A DNA stretch of 64,000 nt from Xanthomonas sp. XNM01 (GTDB lineage Bacteria > Pseudomonadota > Gammaproteobacteria > Xanthomonadales > Xanthomonadaceae), in the NCBI RefSeq assembly GCF_014851915.1, contig NZ_JACVAP010000001.1, positions 1,364,001 to 1,428,000 on the forward strand. Reading direction: 5' to 3'. A program made the translations under genes and the position numbers. This document shows positions 32,656 through 43,453 of the stretch, one piece after another; position 1 is the first letter of the stretch, and each line of letters begins with the position of its first letter. Below the pieces are notes generated by a model that saw only the letters and a list, made by a program, of their open reading frames with translations, made no database searches and had not been told where the DNA came from.

Positions 32656-33792
32656 TCAGGCGTAGGCGTCGAGCAGACCGCGCAGGCGGAGCTGGCCGGC
32701 GGTGAGCAGCGGGGCGTCGCCGCCGCCCTCCACGCCGCCAAGGCCATTGCCGTCGTTACCGCGACCACGTGCCGTGCCCTCGGCATCCTGCCCACGTCCG
32801 CCATCATGCTGCTGGCCGACACCGGCGTGCGCCAGCTGGAAACCCTGCTGGCCGAGCATGTCGCGCAGGCGCGGCAGCCCCTGTTCGAGCGCCTGGCGGA
32901 CATCCGGCGCGGCGGCGGTGAAGTCGGCCGAGATCCGGTCGCCATCCAGGTTCAGCCGCACCTCGATCGGGCCCATGTCCTGCGGCGAGATGCGGATGTG
33001 GGCGTGGCCGATCTTCTGGTCGGCCATCCAGCTGAGGTTGGCGCCGACGTCGTCGGCGAAGGCCTCGCCATGCAGGTCCGGCTGCGGCAGCGACGCCGGC
33101 AGCGTGGCCGGAGCCCCCGCGGCGGCCGGTGCGGGGGCCGGCGTGGAGCCGATCACCACGAAGGCAGGCGCTTCCGGCCCGTCGACCGCGGCCTGCAGGC
33201 CGGCGTCGAGCGCCAGCGCGGCAGCGCCCTGGTCGGCGACCTGGGCCACCGCATCCGATGTGAGGGGCGCGGTGGCCGTCGCAGCGGCTGCCGACGCTCC
33301 CGGTGCGGCGGCACCAGGCAGGAAAGGCGAAACCAGCGGCTGCGCCGTGCCACCGCCGCGTGCGGCAGGCAGGTCGCCCTGCGGCACCGGCGCACTGGCC
33401 GGGTCCGGCGTGGCCGGAGGCGCCAGGCCGAGCAGGCTGGCCAGCCCCGGGGGGGGCCAGTCCGGCAGCGCCGCGGTGTCGTCGTCCAGGCTGTCCTGCA
33501 GCTCCGTCGCGGTGGGCAGTGGAAGCTGGGGGGTTGCCGCCTCCAGCGCCAGCGCCTCGGCGTCGGCCGGCTGTCCGGGCACCGCATCGGTGGCGGCCGG
33601 CGTCGCCCGGGCCGTGCCCGCGCCGGGTCTGGCCGACGCGGCTGGCGTGGGGCGGCCTTCGGCGGTGGGCGCCGTGCCGGCGCCGATCAGCGCCGCGAAG
33701 CTGCCGTCGGCCGGCGCGCCGGTGTCGGACGACGAGGAGGAGGAAGCGGGGCCGCTGCTGGCCGCCGCAGGAGGAGCGGAAGACACGTTCAC
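32656..33792 (-). CDS. fliK: Flagellar hook-length control protein FliK
   Basis: Exported molecular ruler that ends hook growth by signalling FlhB. 378 residues: a long Ala/Pro-rich, probably disordered N-terminal two thirds and the C-terminal Flg_hook domain (about 240-330; IGHAHIRISPQDMGPIEVRL, VRQALEQGLPRLRDML). Start is GTG 33792, overlapping the fliJ stop in GTGA, with AGGAG 5 bases upstream. Last gene of the fliE-fliK run. Low-complexity variation in length is normal in this family. Confidence 0.93.
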   Translation of the reverse strand: MNVSSAPPAAASSGPASSSSSSDTGAPADGSFAALIGAGTAPTAEGRPTPAASARPGAGTARATPAATDAVPGQPADAEALALEAATPQLPLPTATELQDSLDDDTAALPDWPPPGLASLLGLAPPATPDPASAPVPQGDLPAARGGGTAQPLVSPFLPGAAAPGASAAAATATAPLTSDAVAQVADQGAAALALDAGLQAAVDGPEAPAFVVIGSTPAPAPAAAGAPATLPASLPQPDLHGEAFADDVGANLSWMADQKIGHAHIRISPQDMGPIEVRLNLDGDRISADFTAAAPDVRQALEQGLPRLRDMLGQQGFQLAHAGVGQQHDGGRGQDAEGTARGRGNDGNGLGGVEGGGDAPLLTAGQLRLRGLLDAYA

Positions 33793-34244
33793 GCCGGCTC
33801 CTCTCCCTGCGCGGCATCGCGGTTGGCACGGCTCAGGCGCGCGCCGAGGTCGTCCATCACCCGCTGCTCGCGCCGGTTCTCCACCACGCGCTCCTGCGCG
33901 CGGTAGCTGGCTGCCAGCTGCTCCAGCACCTGCTTGTCACGGCTGGCCAGCAGCAGCCGGGTGCGTTCGGCCTCGACCCGCTCGCGGCTGCTGTCCACGG
34001 TCCGGCTCTGCTGCTCGACCGCGCTTTCCAGGCGCTCCAGGAAGGCACGCCGGTTGGCCAGCTGGGCCGGGCTGGTGGCGGCCATCTGGCTGGAGGCGTA
34101 CTCCTCGGCGTAGCGGCGCAGCTCGTCCAGCCGCGATTCCTGCTGGGCATGGGCGTGCTGCCGTTCGGCCAGGTCGCGGGCCACGGCATCCTCGTGCTCC
34201 TGCGCGCGGCGCAGCAGCGGGTCGATGCGGCGGGACTGCATCAT
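33789..34244 (-). CDS. fliJ: Flagellar export chaperone/ATPase stalk protein FliJ
   Basis: Coiled-coil protein that fits into the FliI ring and links it to FlhA. 151 residues, almost all predicted coiled coil (Gln/Glu/Arg-rich heptads, for example RQHAHAQQESRLDELRR). Sequence conservation is low, so the call leans on position between fliI and fliK with four-base overlaps on both sides and on length. Confidence 0.9.
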   Translation of the reverse strand: MMQSRRIDPLLRRAQEHEDAVARDLAERQHAHAQQESRLDELRRYAEEYASSQMAATSPAQLANRRAFLERLESAVEQQSRTVDSSRERVEAERTRLLLASRDKQVLEQLAASYRAQERVVENRREQRVMDDLGARLSRANRDAAQGEEPA

Positions 34245-35653
34245 GCGGCGGTCTCCTTCACTTGCAGCAGGTCCGCGAGCGCGTCGCGGCTATGGTCCAG
34301 GTCGGCGGCGTGGGCGATGTCCTGGCCGAGGAACTCGACGATCTCCGGCCAGCGCGCCAGCGCCTCGTCGACCGCGGGGTCGGCGCCGCGCTGGTAGGCG
34401 CCGATCGCGATCAGGTCGCGGTTGGCGTTGTAGGCGGCGATCAGGCGCTTGAGGCCGCGGATGCGGTCGCGCCAGGTCGCGTCGGCGATCTCGGTGACCA
34501 CGCGGCTGACCGAGGACTCGACGTCGATCGCCGGATACAGGCCGGCGTCGGCGATCCGGCGCGACAGCAGGATGTGGCCGTCGAGGATCGCGCGCGCGGC
34601 ATCGGCGATCGGGTCCTGCGGGTCGTCGCCTTCGGTCAGCACCGTGTAGAACGCGGTGATCGAGCCGCGGCCCTTGGCGCCGTTGCCGGCACGCTCGACC
34701 AGCGCCGGCAGCTTGGCGAACACCGACGGCGGATAGCCGCGGGTGGTCGGCGGCTCGCCGACCGACAGGCCGATCTCGCGCTGGGCCTGGGCGAAACGGG
34801 TCAGCGAGTCCATCAGCAGCAGCACGTTCAGGCCCTGGTCGCGGAACCACTCGGCGATGGCGGTGGCGCGGTAGGCGCCGTGCAGGCGCGCCAGCGGCGG
34901 CCGGTCGGCCGGGGCGGCGACCACGACCGCGCGGCGCAGGCCTTCCTCGCCCAGTGTGCTTTCGACGAAATCGCGCACTTCGCGGCCGCGCTCGCCGATC
35001 AGGCCGACCACGATCACGTCGGCCGAGGTGAAGCGGGTCATCATGCCCAGCAGCGTCGACTTGCCGACGCCGGAGCCGGCGAACAGGCCGACGCGCTGGC
35101 CGCGGCCGATCGGCAGCAGCGCGTTGATCGCGCGCACGCCCACGTCCAGCGGCTGGGTGATCGGTTCGCGCGCCAGCGGGTTGATCGACACGCCGGCCAT
35201 GCCGACGCTGCCTTCGGCGCGGATCGGGCCCTTGCCGTCCAGCGGCACGCCGTCGCTGTCGATCACGCGGCCGAGCAGGCCTTCGCCGATCTCGACACCG
35301 CCGCGCCGGCGCACCGGCACCACGCGTGCGTTCGGCAGAAGGCCGTGCAGCTCGGCGCTGGGCATCAGCGAGGTGCGTTCGCCGGCGAAGCCGACGACCT
35401 CGGCCTCGACCCAGCCGCCGTCGGCGACCTCGACCTTGCAGGTCGCGCCCATCGGCGCCTCGCAGCCGACCGCTTCCAGGGTCAGGCCGACCGCGCGGCG
35501 CAGGATGCCTTCGCGGATCAGGCCGCGGCCACCGGCCTGGTCCAGGTCGATCGCGCCCAGCCGGGTGGCCAGGCGCAGGTTGCGGGCCTGCAGCCAGTCG
35601 GCCGGGACCGCGCTGGGCATGTTGAGCGTGGCGGGGGCGGGAGGCGGACTCAT
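34241..35653 (-). CDS. fliI: Flagellum-specific ATPase FliI
   Basis: Export ATPase homologous to F1 beta. 470 residues: N-terminal beta-barrel (about 25-95), catalytic domain with P-loop FAGSGVGKSTLLGM (about 173-186) and Walker B LLLMDSLTRFAQAQREIGLS, and a C-terminal helical domain. All catalytic motifs present. Four-base overlaps with fliH and fliJ. Confidence 0.97.
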   Translation of the reverse strand: MSPPPAPATLNMPSAVPADWLQARNLRLATRLGAIDLDQAGGRGLIREGILRRAVGLTLEAVGCEAPMGATCKVEVADGGWVEAEVVGFAGERTSLMPSAELHGLLPNARVVPVRRRGGVEIGEGLLGRVIDSDGVPLDGKGPIRAEGSVGMAGVSINPLAREPITQPLDVGVRAINALLPIGRGQRVGLFAGSGVGKSTLLGMMTRFTSADVIVVGLIGERGREVRDFVESTLGEEGLRRAVVVAAPADRPPLARLHGAYRATAIAEWFRDQGLNVLLLMDSLTRFAQAQREIGLSVGEPPTTRGYPPSVFAKLPALVERAGNGAKGRGSITAFYTVLTEGDDPQDPIADAARAILDGHILLSRRIADAGLYPAIDVESSVSRVVTEIADATWRDRIRGLKRLIAAYNANRDLIAIGAYQRGADPAVDEALARWPEIVEFLGQDIAHAADLDHSRDALADLLQVKETAA

Positions 35654-36279
35654 GCGGCGGCTCCGGACTTGTGGATCACGCGTTCCAGCGCGCCGCGCAG
35701 GCGCGCTTCCAGGGTGCCGTCGATGCGCACGGCCTCGGCATGCACGCGCAGGTCGCCGCGGCCCAGCGCCAGATCCGGCACCAGGCGGATGCCGGTCATC
35801 ATCGCCATCAGCGGGGCCAGCGCGGCGATGTCGTCCGGGTGCAGGCGCACCTCGACCTCGCGCGAAGCACCGCCGACCGCGTCGACCGCCTCGGACACCA
35901 GGTCCGAAAGCAGCACCGGATCGGCGTCGTAGGCGCGTCCGACCAGGCTGCCGGCGATGCGCACGGCCAGCTCGCCGAGCGCGGCGGTGACCTCGTCCTC
36001 GAGCCGCGCCAGCGGTCGGGTGAAGTTGTCGAGGATGCCGTCGATCTGCGCGATCAGGCGCCGGACCTCGGCCTGGCCCTGCGCGAAGCCTTCCTCGTGG
36101 CCCCTGGCCAGGCCGGCCTGGTAGCCCTCTTCGCGGGCCGCATCCTCGATCGCCTGGATTTCCTCCAGCGTCGGCGGGCGCAGCACCGGCACGTCCTGCG
36201 CCACCTCGGGCTCCAGCACCGGTGCCTGCACCTTGCCGACGTGGAGTTCGGGCGCCAGCCAGCGGACGACGTTGCTCAT
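35650..36279 (-). CDS. fliH: Flagellar export ATPase regulator FliH
   Basis: Peripheral stalk that binds FliI and the C-ring. 209 residues: N-terminal segment, Glu/Gly-rich coiled region (EEGYQAGLARGHEEGFAQGQ, showing the GxxxG-like pattern common in FliH), and a C-terminal FliI-binding domain (about 95-205). Four-base overlaps with fliG and fliI. Confidence 0.94.
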   Translation of the reverse strand: MSNVVRWLAPELHVGKVQAPVLEPEVAQDVPVLRPPTLEEIQAIEDAAREEGYQAGLARGHEEGFAQGQAEVRRLIAQIDGILDNFTRPLARLEDEVTAALGELAVRIAGSLVGRAYDADPVLLSDLVSEAVDAVGGASREVEVRLHPDDIAALAPLMAMMTGIRLVPDLALGRGDLRVHAEAVRIDGTLEARLRGALERVIHKSGAAA

Positions 36280-37286
36280 ACCAGTTCCTCGCCGCCGCCG
36301 CTGCTCATCGTGATCGCACCCTCATCGGCCAGGCGGCGGACGATGGTCAGGATCTCCTTCTGCGCGCCCTCGACATCGGTCAGGCGCACCGGACCGCGCG
36401 CCTCCATGTCCTCGAGCAGGATCTCGGCGGCGCGCGCGGACATGTTGCGGGTGATCTTCTCGCGCACGCGCACGTCGGCGCCGCGCAGGGCGATGCCCAG
36501 GCGCTCGCCGGACACCTCGCGCAGCAGGGTCTGCAGCTCGCGGTCTTCCAGCTCGACCAGGTCGTCGAACACGAACATCAGGTCCTGGATGCGCTGGCCC
36601 AGCTCCTGGTCGACCTTGGCGATCTCGCCCAGGATCGACTGGTCCTGGCCGCTTTCCAGGAAGTTGAGGATGTTGGCCGCCACCTTGACCCCGCCGATGT
36701 TGGACGACTTCAGGTTCTGGTTGCCGGAGAACTGGCGCTCCATGATCTCGTTGAGCTCGTTGAGCGCGTTCGGCGGAATGCCTTCCAGCGTGGCGATGCG
36801 CAGCAGCACGTCGGCGCGGGTGCGCTCGGGCAGCATCTTCAGGGTCTCGGCCGCCTGGTCCGGGTCCAGGTGCGACAGCACGATCGCCATGATCTGTGGA
36901 TGCTCGTTGCGCACCAGGTCTGCGACCGAGCGCGGGTCCATCCACTTCAGCGTGTCCAGACCGGTGGTGTTGCGGCCGAGCAGGATGCGGTCGATCAGGC
37001 CACTGGCCTTGTCCGCGCCCAGGGCCTGGATCAGCATGTTGCGGATGTAGTCGTCGGCGCCCACGCCCAGCGAGGTCTGCCGGTCCAGCGCCTGCTCGAA
37101 CTGCTCCATCACCCGCGTGACCTGCTCGCGGGTCACGCCGGCCATGGTGGCCATCGCCAGGCCGAGCTTCTGCACTTCCTTGGCGCCCATGTGCTTGAGC
37201 ACCTCGGCCGCATCGCCTTCGCCGAGCGAGAGCAGCAGGACCGCGGCGCGCTGCACGCCGCTCAGATCGTCGTCGTTAGACTTCAT
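36276..37286 (-). CDS. fliG: Flagellar motor switch protein FliG
   Basis: Rotor protein that contacts the stator. 336 residues with three helical domains; VRNEHPQIMAIVLSHL carries the EHPQ motif, and the C-terminal torque helix shows the expected charged residues (LRGADVRVREKITRNM). Overlaps fliF by 11 bases and fliH by four. Confidence 0.97.
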   Translation of the reverse strand: MKSNDDDLSGVQRAAVLLLSLGEGDAAEVLKHMGAKEVQKLGLAMATMAGVTREQVTRVMEQFEQALDRQTSLGVGADDYIRNMLIQALGADKASGLIDRILLGRNTTGLDTLKWMDPRSVADLVRNEHPQIMAIVLSHLDPDQAAETLKMLPERTRADVLLRIATLEGIPPNALNELNEIMERQFSGNQNLKSSNIGGVKVAANILNFLESGQDQSILGEIAKVDQELGQRIQDLMFVFDDLVELEDRELQTLLREVSGERLGIALRGADVRVREKITRNMSARAAEILLEDMEARGPVRLTDVEGAQKEILTIVRRLADEGAITMSSGGGEELV

Positions 37287-39003
37287 TGCCCAACCAGTCC
37301 TTCACCACCTGGGCGACCCGCTTGGAGTCGGTCTTGACCGCCTCGCGCGCACTGCGCAGGCGATCTTCGTAGGCATCCGACGGCAGGGCCATCGGTTGCG
37401 GCGGCGCGCTGCTGCCGATGACCGCGGTGTCGTTGGCCAGCGCGGCGGTGTCCTCGTCGTCGAGCAGGGTCAGTTCGGCTTCGGCCGGTGTCTCCCTGGT
37501 CAGCGCTTCGGGCTTCTTGGTCGGCCCGACGATCTGGCGGATCGCCGGACGCAGCACGCCGAACGCGAGGACCAGCACGATCAGCGCACCGACACCCAGG
37601 CGCAGCCAGTCCTGCATCCGCGGGTCCTGCCACCACGGCGCCGGCTCGCTCGCCTCGGGGGTCTCGCGCACGAACGGGGCGTTCATCACCGAGACCACGT
37701 CGCCACGGGCGGCGTCGAAGCCGACCGCCTGCTTGACCAGGTCCTCGACCCGGGCCAGCTCCTGCTCGGACAGCGCCTGCATCACCGGCTTGCCGTCGGC
37801 GCCGGCACGCGGCACGTGGTCGACCAGCACCGCGGTGGTGACGCGGCGCAGGCGCCCGGCCGGCTGGCGGGTGTGCTGCAGGGTGCGGTCGAGCTCGAAG
37901 TTGCGGGTCGCGCTGCGGGCGGACTCGGTCGGTGCGGCGGCCGCGGCGGTGGCGCCAGGCGCGCCAGCAGCAGCCGCGCCAGGCGCCGGGGTGCCGTCGG
38001 CCTGCTGGCCGGCCACTGCGCCCGGCGGGGTGTTGCTGGTCGCGCCGGGAATGCCCTGCGGGCCTTCGGCGGCGGTGCTGTTCTCGCTGACCTGCTCGCT
38101 GCGCAGCTTCGGCGGCTCGCCGTTGAACAACTCGCGCGCCTCCTCTGTGACCGAGAAGTCCATGTCCACGGTGACCTCGGCGTTGACGCGGCCGGGGCCG
38201 GTCAGCGGTTCGAGCAGCTCGCGGATGCGGGTGTTGTACGAGGTTTCCTGGCGGCGCACCTGCTCGAACTGGACCGCACTCAGTTCCGAAGCCGAGTCGG
38301 CGCCGTCGCGGCTGAGCAGGCGGCCGTTCTGGTCGACCACGGTGACGCGCTCGGGCGCCAGGTCCGGGATGCTGGAGGACACCAGGTGCACGATCGCATC
38401 GACCTGGTTGCGTTCGAGCGCGGCACCGGAGCGCAGATCCAGCACCACCGAGGCGCTGGCCGCCTCGCGCTGGCGGGTGAAGGCGCTGGGCTTGGGGATG
38501 GCCAGGTGCACGCGGGCGTCGCGGACCGGACGCAGGGTGGCGATGGTGCGGACCAGCTCGGTTTCCAGCGCGTGCTGGTAGCGCGCGTTCTCGACGAACT
38601 GGCTGACACCGAACCCCGGGTCGCGCTCCATCAGTTCGAAGCCGATGCGGCCGCTCTCGGCCATGCCCGAGCCGGCCAGCTTCAGGCGCGCGTCGTGCAG
38701 GTTCTTCTCCGGTACCGAGATCGCGCCGGTGGCCTGGTCGAGCTTGAACGGGATCTGCGCGGCGCGCAGCAGGTCGGTCGCCTCGGCGGTGGCTTTCGGG
38801 TCCAGGCCGGTGTAGAGCGGGCTGTAGTCCGGCTTCTGCGACCAGAAGAACACGAACAGGCCGGCCGCGACCGCCAGCGCGATCATCAGCATCATCCCGA
38901 GCTTGCGCAGCAGCTGCATCTCCTGCAGCTTGACCATCGCCAACGCGGCCTTCTCGCTGGCCTGCTCGGTGTTGAACGATTCCTTGGAGATCGAAAGCGC
39001 CAT
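37276..39003 (-). CDS. fliF: Flagellar MS-ring protein FliF
   Basis: Forms the membrane MS ring, the base of the flagellum. 575 residues: TM1 about 35-57, ring-building domains, a Gly/Ala/Pro-rich insert (about 315-375), TM2 about 452-472, and a C-terminal FliG-binding tail (RVAQVVKDWLGNEV). Follows fliE by 18 bases in the same operon. Confidence 0.97.
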   Translation of the reverse strand: MALSISKESFNTEQASEKAALAMVKLQEMQLLRKLGMMLMIALAVAAGLFVFFWSQKPDYSPLYTGLDPKATAEATDLLRAAQIPFKLDQATGAISVPEKNLHDARLKLAGSGMAESGRIGFELMERDPGFGVSQFVENARYQHALETELVRTIATLRPVRDARVHLAIPKPSAFTRQREAASASVVLDLRSGAALERNQVDAIVHLVSSSIPDLAPERVTVVDQNGRLLSRDGADSASELSAVQFEQVRRQETSYNTRIRELLEPLTGPGRVNAEVTVDMDFSVTEEARELFNGEPPKLRSEQVSENSTAAEGPQGIPGATSNTPPGAVAGQQADGTPAPGAAAAGAPGATAAAAAPTESARSATRNFELDRTLQHTRQPAGRLRRVTTAVLVDHVPRAGADGKPVMQALSEQELARVEDLVKQAVGFDAARGDVVSVMNAPFVRETPEASEPAPWWQDPRMQDWLRLGVGALIVLVLAFGVLRPAIRQIVGPTKKPEALTRETPAEAELTLLDDEDTAALANDTAVIGSSAPPQPMALPSDAYEDRLRSAREAVKTDSKRVAQVVKDWLGNEV

Positions 39004-39021
39004 TTCGCTGGGTTCCCGGGA

Positions 39022-39390
39022 TTACAGCGGCATGTTCATGACGTCCTGGTACGCCTGTACCAGACGGTTGCGGACCTCGACGGTCGCGCGGAAGGCCACC
39101 TGCGACTGCTGCGAGGCGATCATCACCCGGGCCAGGTCGGCCCCCGGCTCGCCACGCTCGAAGGCCTGGGCCAGCGCGCCGGCGCGCTGCTGGGCGCCGT
39201 TCACGCCTTCCAGCGCACCGCGCAGGGTCTCGCTGAAGCTGGGCACCGACGACACCGCCGGGCCCTGCTGGAGCGCACGCACGTCGATGGCATCGCCGCG
39301 GACCACGTCGTTGACCGGGCGCGCACCCTGACCGAGCTGCGTCTGGTAGCTGCGGATCTGGGACAGGACCGAGTCGATCGAATGGCTCAT
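39022..39390 (-). CDS. fliE: Flagellar MS-ring/rod adaptor FliE
   Basis: Joins the MS ring to the proximal rod. 122 residues with the conserved C-terminal half (PGADLARVMIASQQSQVAFR, VRNRLVQAYQDVMNMPL). First gene of a long operon, fliE-fliF-fliG-fliH-fliI-fliJ-fliK, driven by a sigma-54 promoter 44-58 bases upstream. Confidence 0.95.
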   Translation of the reverse strand: MSHSIDSVLSQIRSYQTQLGQGARPVNDVVRGDAIDVRALQQGPAVSSVPSFSETLRGALEGVNGAQQRAGALAQAFERGEPGADLARVMIASQQSQVAFRATVEVRNRLVQAYQDVMNMPL

Positions 39391-39433
39391 GGCGTCGGCA
39401 TCACGTTGGCGCAGGGGCGTCGTGAAGGTGAAT

Positions 39434-39448
39434 GCAATTCGCGTGCCG
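39434..39448 (-). promoter_or_regulatory. Sigma-54 promoter of the fliE operon
   Basis: CGGCACGCGAATTGC on the minus strand; GG and GC at exact spacing, one mismatch from TGGCAC. Predicted leader about 32 bases. Confidence 0.85.
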
Positions 39449-39989
39449 GAACGGCGACGGCATCCCGGCGCGCCGCTATCGACGGCCGCGACCCCAGTGC
39501 CCGGCAGCCGGGAGGAGAGGTGGCCCCCGTATCAGGCGGGCGACCGCAGCGCCCGGGACAGCCAGGCGGGCCGGATGCGGAGCGTCAGCGCAGGCGCCCG
39601 GGGCAGCGTCCGGTTCCAGCGGCGATCACCGGGCCGGTTCAGGCAACGGGCGTGCCAGGGCGGCTGGCGCTGCGGCACCGGGAATCGCCAGCGGCCCGCA
39701 TCACGCGAGGACGAGCGAGGAGGGGCCGGCCGGGAGCAGGCGTCGGCCCGTCCCGTTCGAGGGCGTTCGCCTCGACGGCCGCCTGCGGCCTCTTGTTCAG
39801 GACCTTGCCTGGACACGCGCGGGACGAGCAGCCTGCCGGGCATCCCGGGCTTCGGGATCAGGGAGAGGCAGCAGAGACGAGGTGCGGACGCTGCGGAGCA
39901 CGCCGGCGCGCGGCGCGGCCACCTCGAGACGGGAGACAGGCCCGGACGCGGGGGTGCGCACGCCGGGCGGTGGATCGAAGGCGCGCGCC
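39449..39989. other. Non-coding gap between fleQ and fliE
   Basis: 541 bases with no supported gene. A 103-codon minus frame (39532-39843) is Arg/Pro-rich with no recognisable motif. A 6-bp hairpin (ATCCCG / CGGGAT, about 39841-39858) follows fleQ but lacks a T tract. FleQ-binding enhancer sites for the fliE promoter would be expected here; none could be named. Confidence 0.55.
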
Positions 39990-41482
<1,493 letters not shown>

Positions 41483-41486
<4 letters not shown>

Positions 41487-41869
41487 GACGGCAGGCCTTC
41501 GAGCGACAGGCGCTCCAGGATCGGCATGACCTCCTGCACGTAGGAGAGCTTGCTGACGAAGCTGTCGGCACCGGCACGCAGCGCGTGCTCGCGGTGCTCG
41601 CCATCGTCGAAATGGCTGGCGATCACGATGAACGGCGGGTCGTCCTGGGCCTTGATCAGGCGGGTCGCCTGCAGGCCGCCCATCTCCGGCATGGCCAGGT
41701 CCATCAGCACGATGTCCGGGCGCAGCGCCTCCGAGCGCTCGATCGCCTCGAGCCCGTTGCCGGCGGTGCCGACGATGTCCAGCCACTCGACCTTGCGGAA
41801 GTGGCGCATCGCGGCGTTGATGAAGCCCTCGTGGTCGTCCACGAGCAGCACCTTGACGTTGTTGTGCAT
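41483..41869 (-). CDS. Orphan single-domain response regulator between rpoN and fleQ
   Basis: 128-residue receiver with Asp11/Asp12, phosphoacceptor Asp57 (LMDLAMPEMGG) and Lys in VSKLSY. It resembles the receiver of NarL/FixJ-type regulators, but the DNA-binding half is absent. ATG 41869 lies 7 bases past the rpoN stop, and it overlaps fleQ by four bases. The cognate kinase is unknown; it probably acts by protein contact, possibly on FleQ or RpoN given the operon. Confidence 0.9.
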
Positions 41870-41876
41870 GACGGCC

Positions 41877-43298
41877 TCAGCCCGCCCGGGCCAGGGTAGG
41901 GGTCTTGCCGCGGCGGCGCTCGCGGGCGGTGGGAATGTCCAGCTGTTCGCGGTACTTGGCCACGGTGCGGCGCGCGATGTTGACACCCTGGCGGGCGAGC
42001 ATCGCCGCGATCGCGTCGTCCGACAGCGGGCGCTGCGCCGGCTCGGCCTCGATCAGGCGCCGGACCATGGCCTTGACCGCCATGCCCGAGACGCTGGCGC
42101 CTTCCAGGCGCACGGCGAAGAAGCGCTTGAGCTCGAACGTGCCGCGCGGGGTCTGCATGTACTTGCCGCTGGTGATGCGCGACACGGTGGATTCGTGCAT
42201 GCCGATCGCGTCGGCCACTTCCTTCAGGGTCAGCGGCGCCATCGCCTCGTCGCCCTGGACCAGGAAGGCCGCCTGGCGCTCGACGATCACCCGCGCGGTG
42301 CGCAGCAGGGTGTCGTAGCGCATCGACAGGCCGCGGGTCAGCCAGCGCGCTTCCTGCAGCAGCTCGCGCAGCTTGCCGCCACCGGCGCTGTCGCCGCAGT
42401 CGGCGAGCGCCCGCTCGTACCCGGCGTTGATCGACAGGCGCGGCGCCGTGGCCGGGTTCAGCGCCACCTTCCACTGCGCATCCGCGTGCCAGACCACCAC
42501 GTCCGGGACCACGTGCGTGGCCGTGCCCTGGTCGGCGCCGGCCTCCAGCGGGCGCGGCTGCAACGACAGCACCAGGCCGATCGCGGACTGGACGTCGGCC
42601 GGTTCGGCCTCCAGGGTGCGCGCGATCAGCGCGTGGTCGTGCGTCGCCAGCGCCGGCAGGCAGTCGCGCAGGATCCGCGCGGCCAGCGTGCGGCCGGCGA
42701 CCGGGCCGGGCAGGGCAGCGAGCTGGGACAGCAGGCATTCCTGCAGGTCGCGTGCGGCCACGCCGGCCGGCTCGCCGTGCAGCAGCCGCTGGCGTACCGA
42801 TTCGATCCGCTCGGCGGACACGTCGAAACGGGCGCAGGCACGCAGCAGCAGGGCGGCGTGGTCGCCGTCCAGGTACCCGGCATCGTCGCAGTGCTCGAGC
42901 CAGAACCCGGCGATCTCCAGGGTGCGCGGGTCCAGCTCCAGCGCCAGCTGCTGGAGGATGCGCACGCAGGGATCGCTGGAGCCCTGCTCGGCGATGCGCT
43001 GCATGCGGTCGTCGTCGGCATCGTTCCAGCCGGCGCCGGCGACATCCCACATCGAGGATTCGGGCAGTTCGTCGAAGGCGGCCGTCTCCAGCGAGGGCGC
43101 CTGCGCATCGGCGTCCTGGCCCGGCACGCTTCCTGCATCGCTGTCCTCGTCCAGCTCGAGCATCGGATTGAGCTCGAGCGCGCGGGTCACTTCCAGCTGC
43201 AGCTGAAGCGCGTCGAGCTGCAGCAGCCGGATGGACTGCAGCAGCTGCGGCGTGAGATGGAGCTGCTGGCCCAGCTGGGCCGAGGTGGTGACCTTCAT
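41877..43298 (-). CDS. rpoN: RNA polymerase sigma-54 factor RpoN (flagellar copy)
   Basis: Sigma-54 for the -24/-12 promoters seen across this cluster. 473 residues: activator-interacting N-terminus (LGQQLHLTPQLLQSIRLLQL), acidic linker (about 45-105), core-binding domain, HTH, and the diagnostic RpoN box ARRTVAKYRE near the C-terminus (about residue 445). Start ATG 43298 has GGGGAAG upstream; the longer frame from 43346 adds unconserved residues. Placement beside fleQ suggests the flagellar-dedicated RpoN2 known in xanthomonads, with a second rpoN expected elsewhere. Confidence 0.95.
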   Translation of the reverse strand: MKVTTSAQLGQQLHLTPQLLQSIRLLQLDALQLQLEVTRALELNPMLELDEDSDAGSVPGQDADAQAPSLETAAFDELPESSMWDVAGAGWNDADDDRMQRIAEQGSSDPCVRILQQLALELDPRTLEIAGFWLEHCDDAGYLDGDHAALLLRACARFDVSAERIESVRQRLLHGEPAGVAARDLQECLLSQLAALPGPVAGRTLAARILRDCLPALATHDHALIARTLEAEPADVQSAIGLVLSLQPRPLEAGADQGTATHVVPDVVVWHADAQWKVALNPATAPRLSINAGYERALADCGDSAGGGKLRELLQEARWLTRGLSMRYDTLLRTARVIVERQAAFLVQGDEAMAPLTLKEVADAIGMHESTVSRITSGKYMQTPRGTFELKRFFAVRLEGASVSGMAVKAMVRRLIEAEPAQRPLSDDAIAAMLARQGVNIARRTVAKYREQLDIPTARERRRGKTPTLARAG

Positions 43299-43363
43299 CG
43301 TCTTCCCCAACGACGCGCCGGACATCCGGCACATGACGGGTGACATGGTGAAGGGGATGCGCC

Positions 43364-43406
43364 GGAAAATGAATCGGGGATGACCCGTATCCGGTCATTC
43401 ATTTCC
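43364..43406. repeat. Imperfect inverted repeat between the VsrD-like gene and rpoN
   Basis: Outer arms GGAAAATGAAT / ATTCATTTCC and inner GACC / GGTC enclose a short loop. It is unusually AT-rich for the window and sits about 66-108 bases before rpoN. It could be an operator or an RNA hairpin controlling rpoN; no T tract follows. Confidence 0.5.
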
Positions 43407-43453
43407 CCACATCGTGTCAGGGCTTCCCCTACATCACAGCGGATTTCCGACGC

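Noticed and set aside
39532-39843. A 103-codon minus frame in the fleQ-fliE gap
   Set aside because: Arg/Pro-rich, no ribosome site or motif, and composition like other noise frames.
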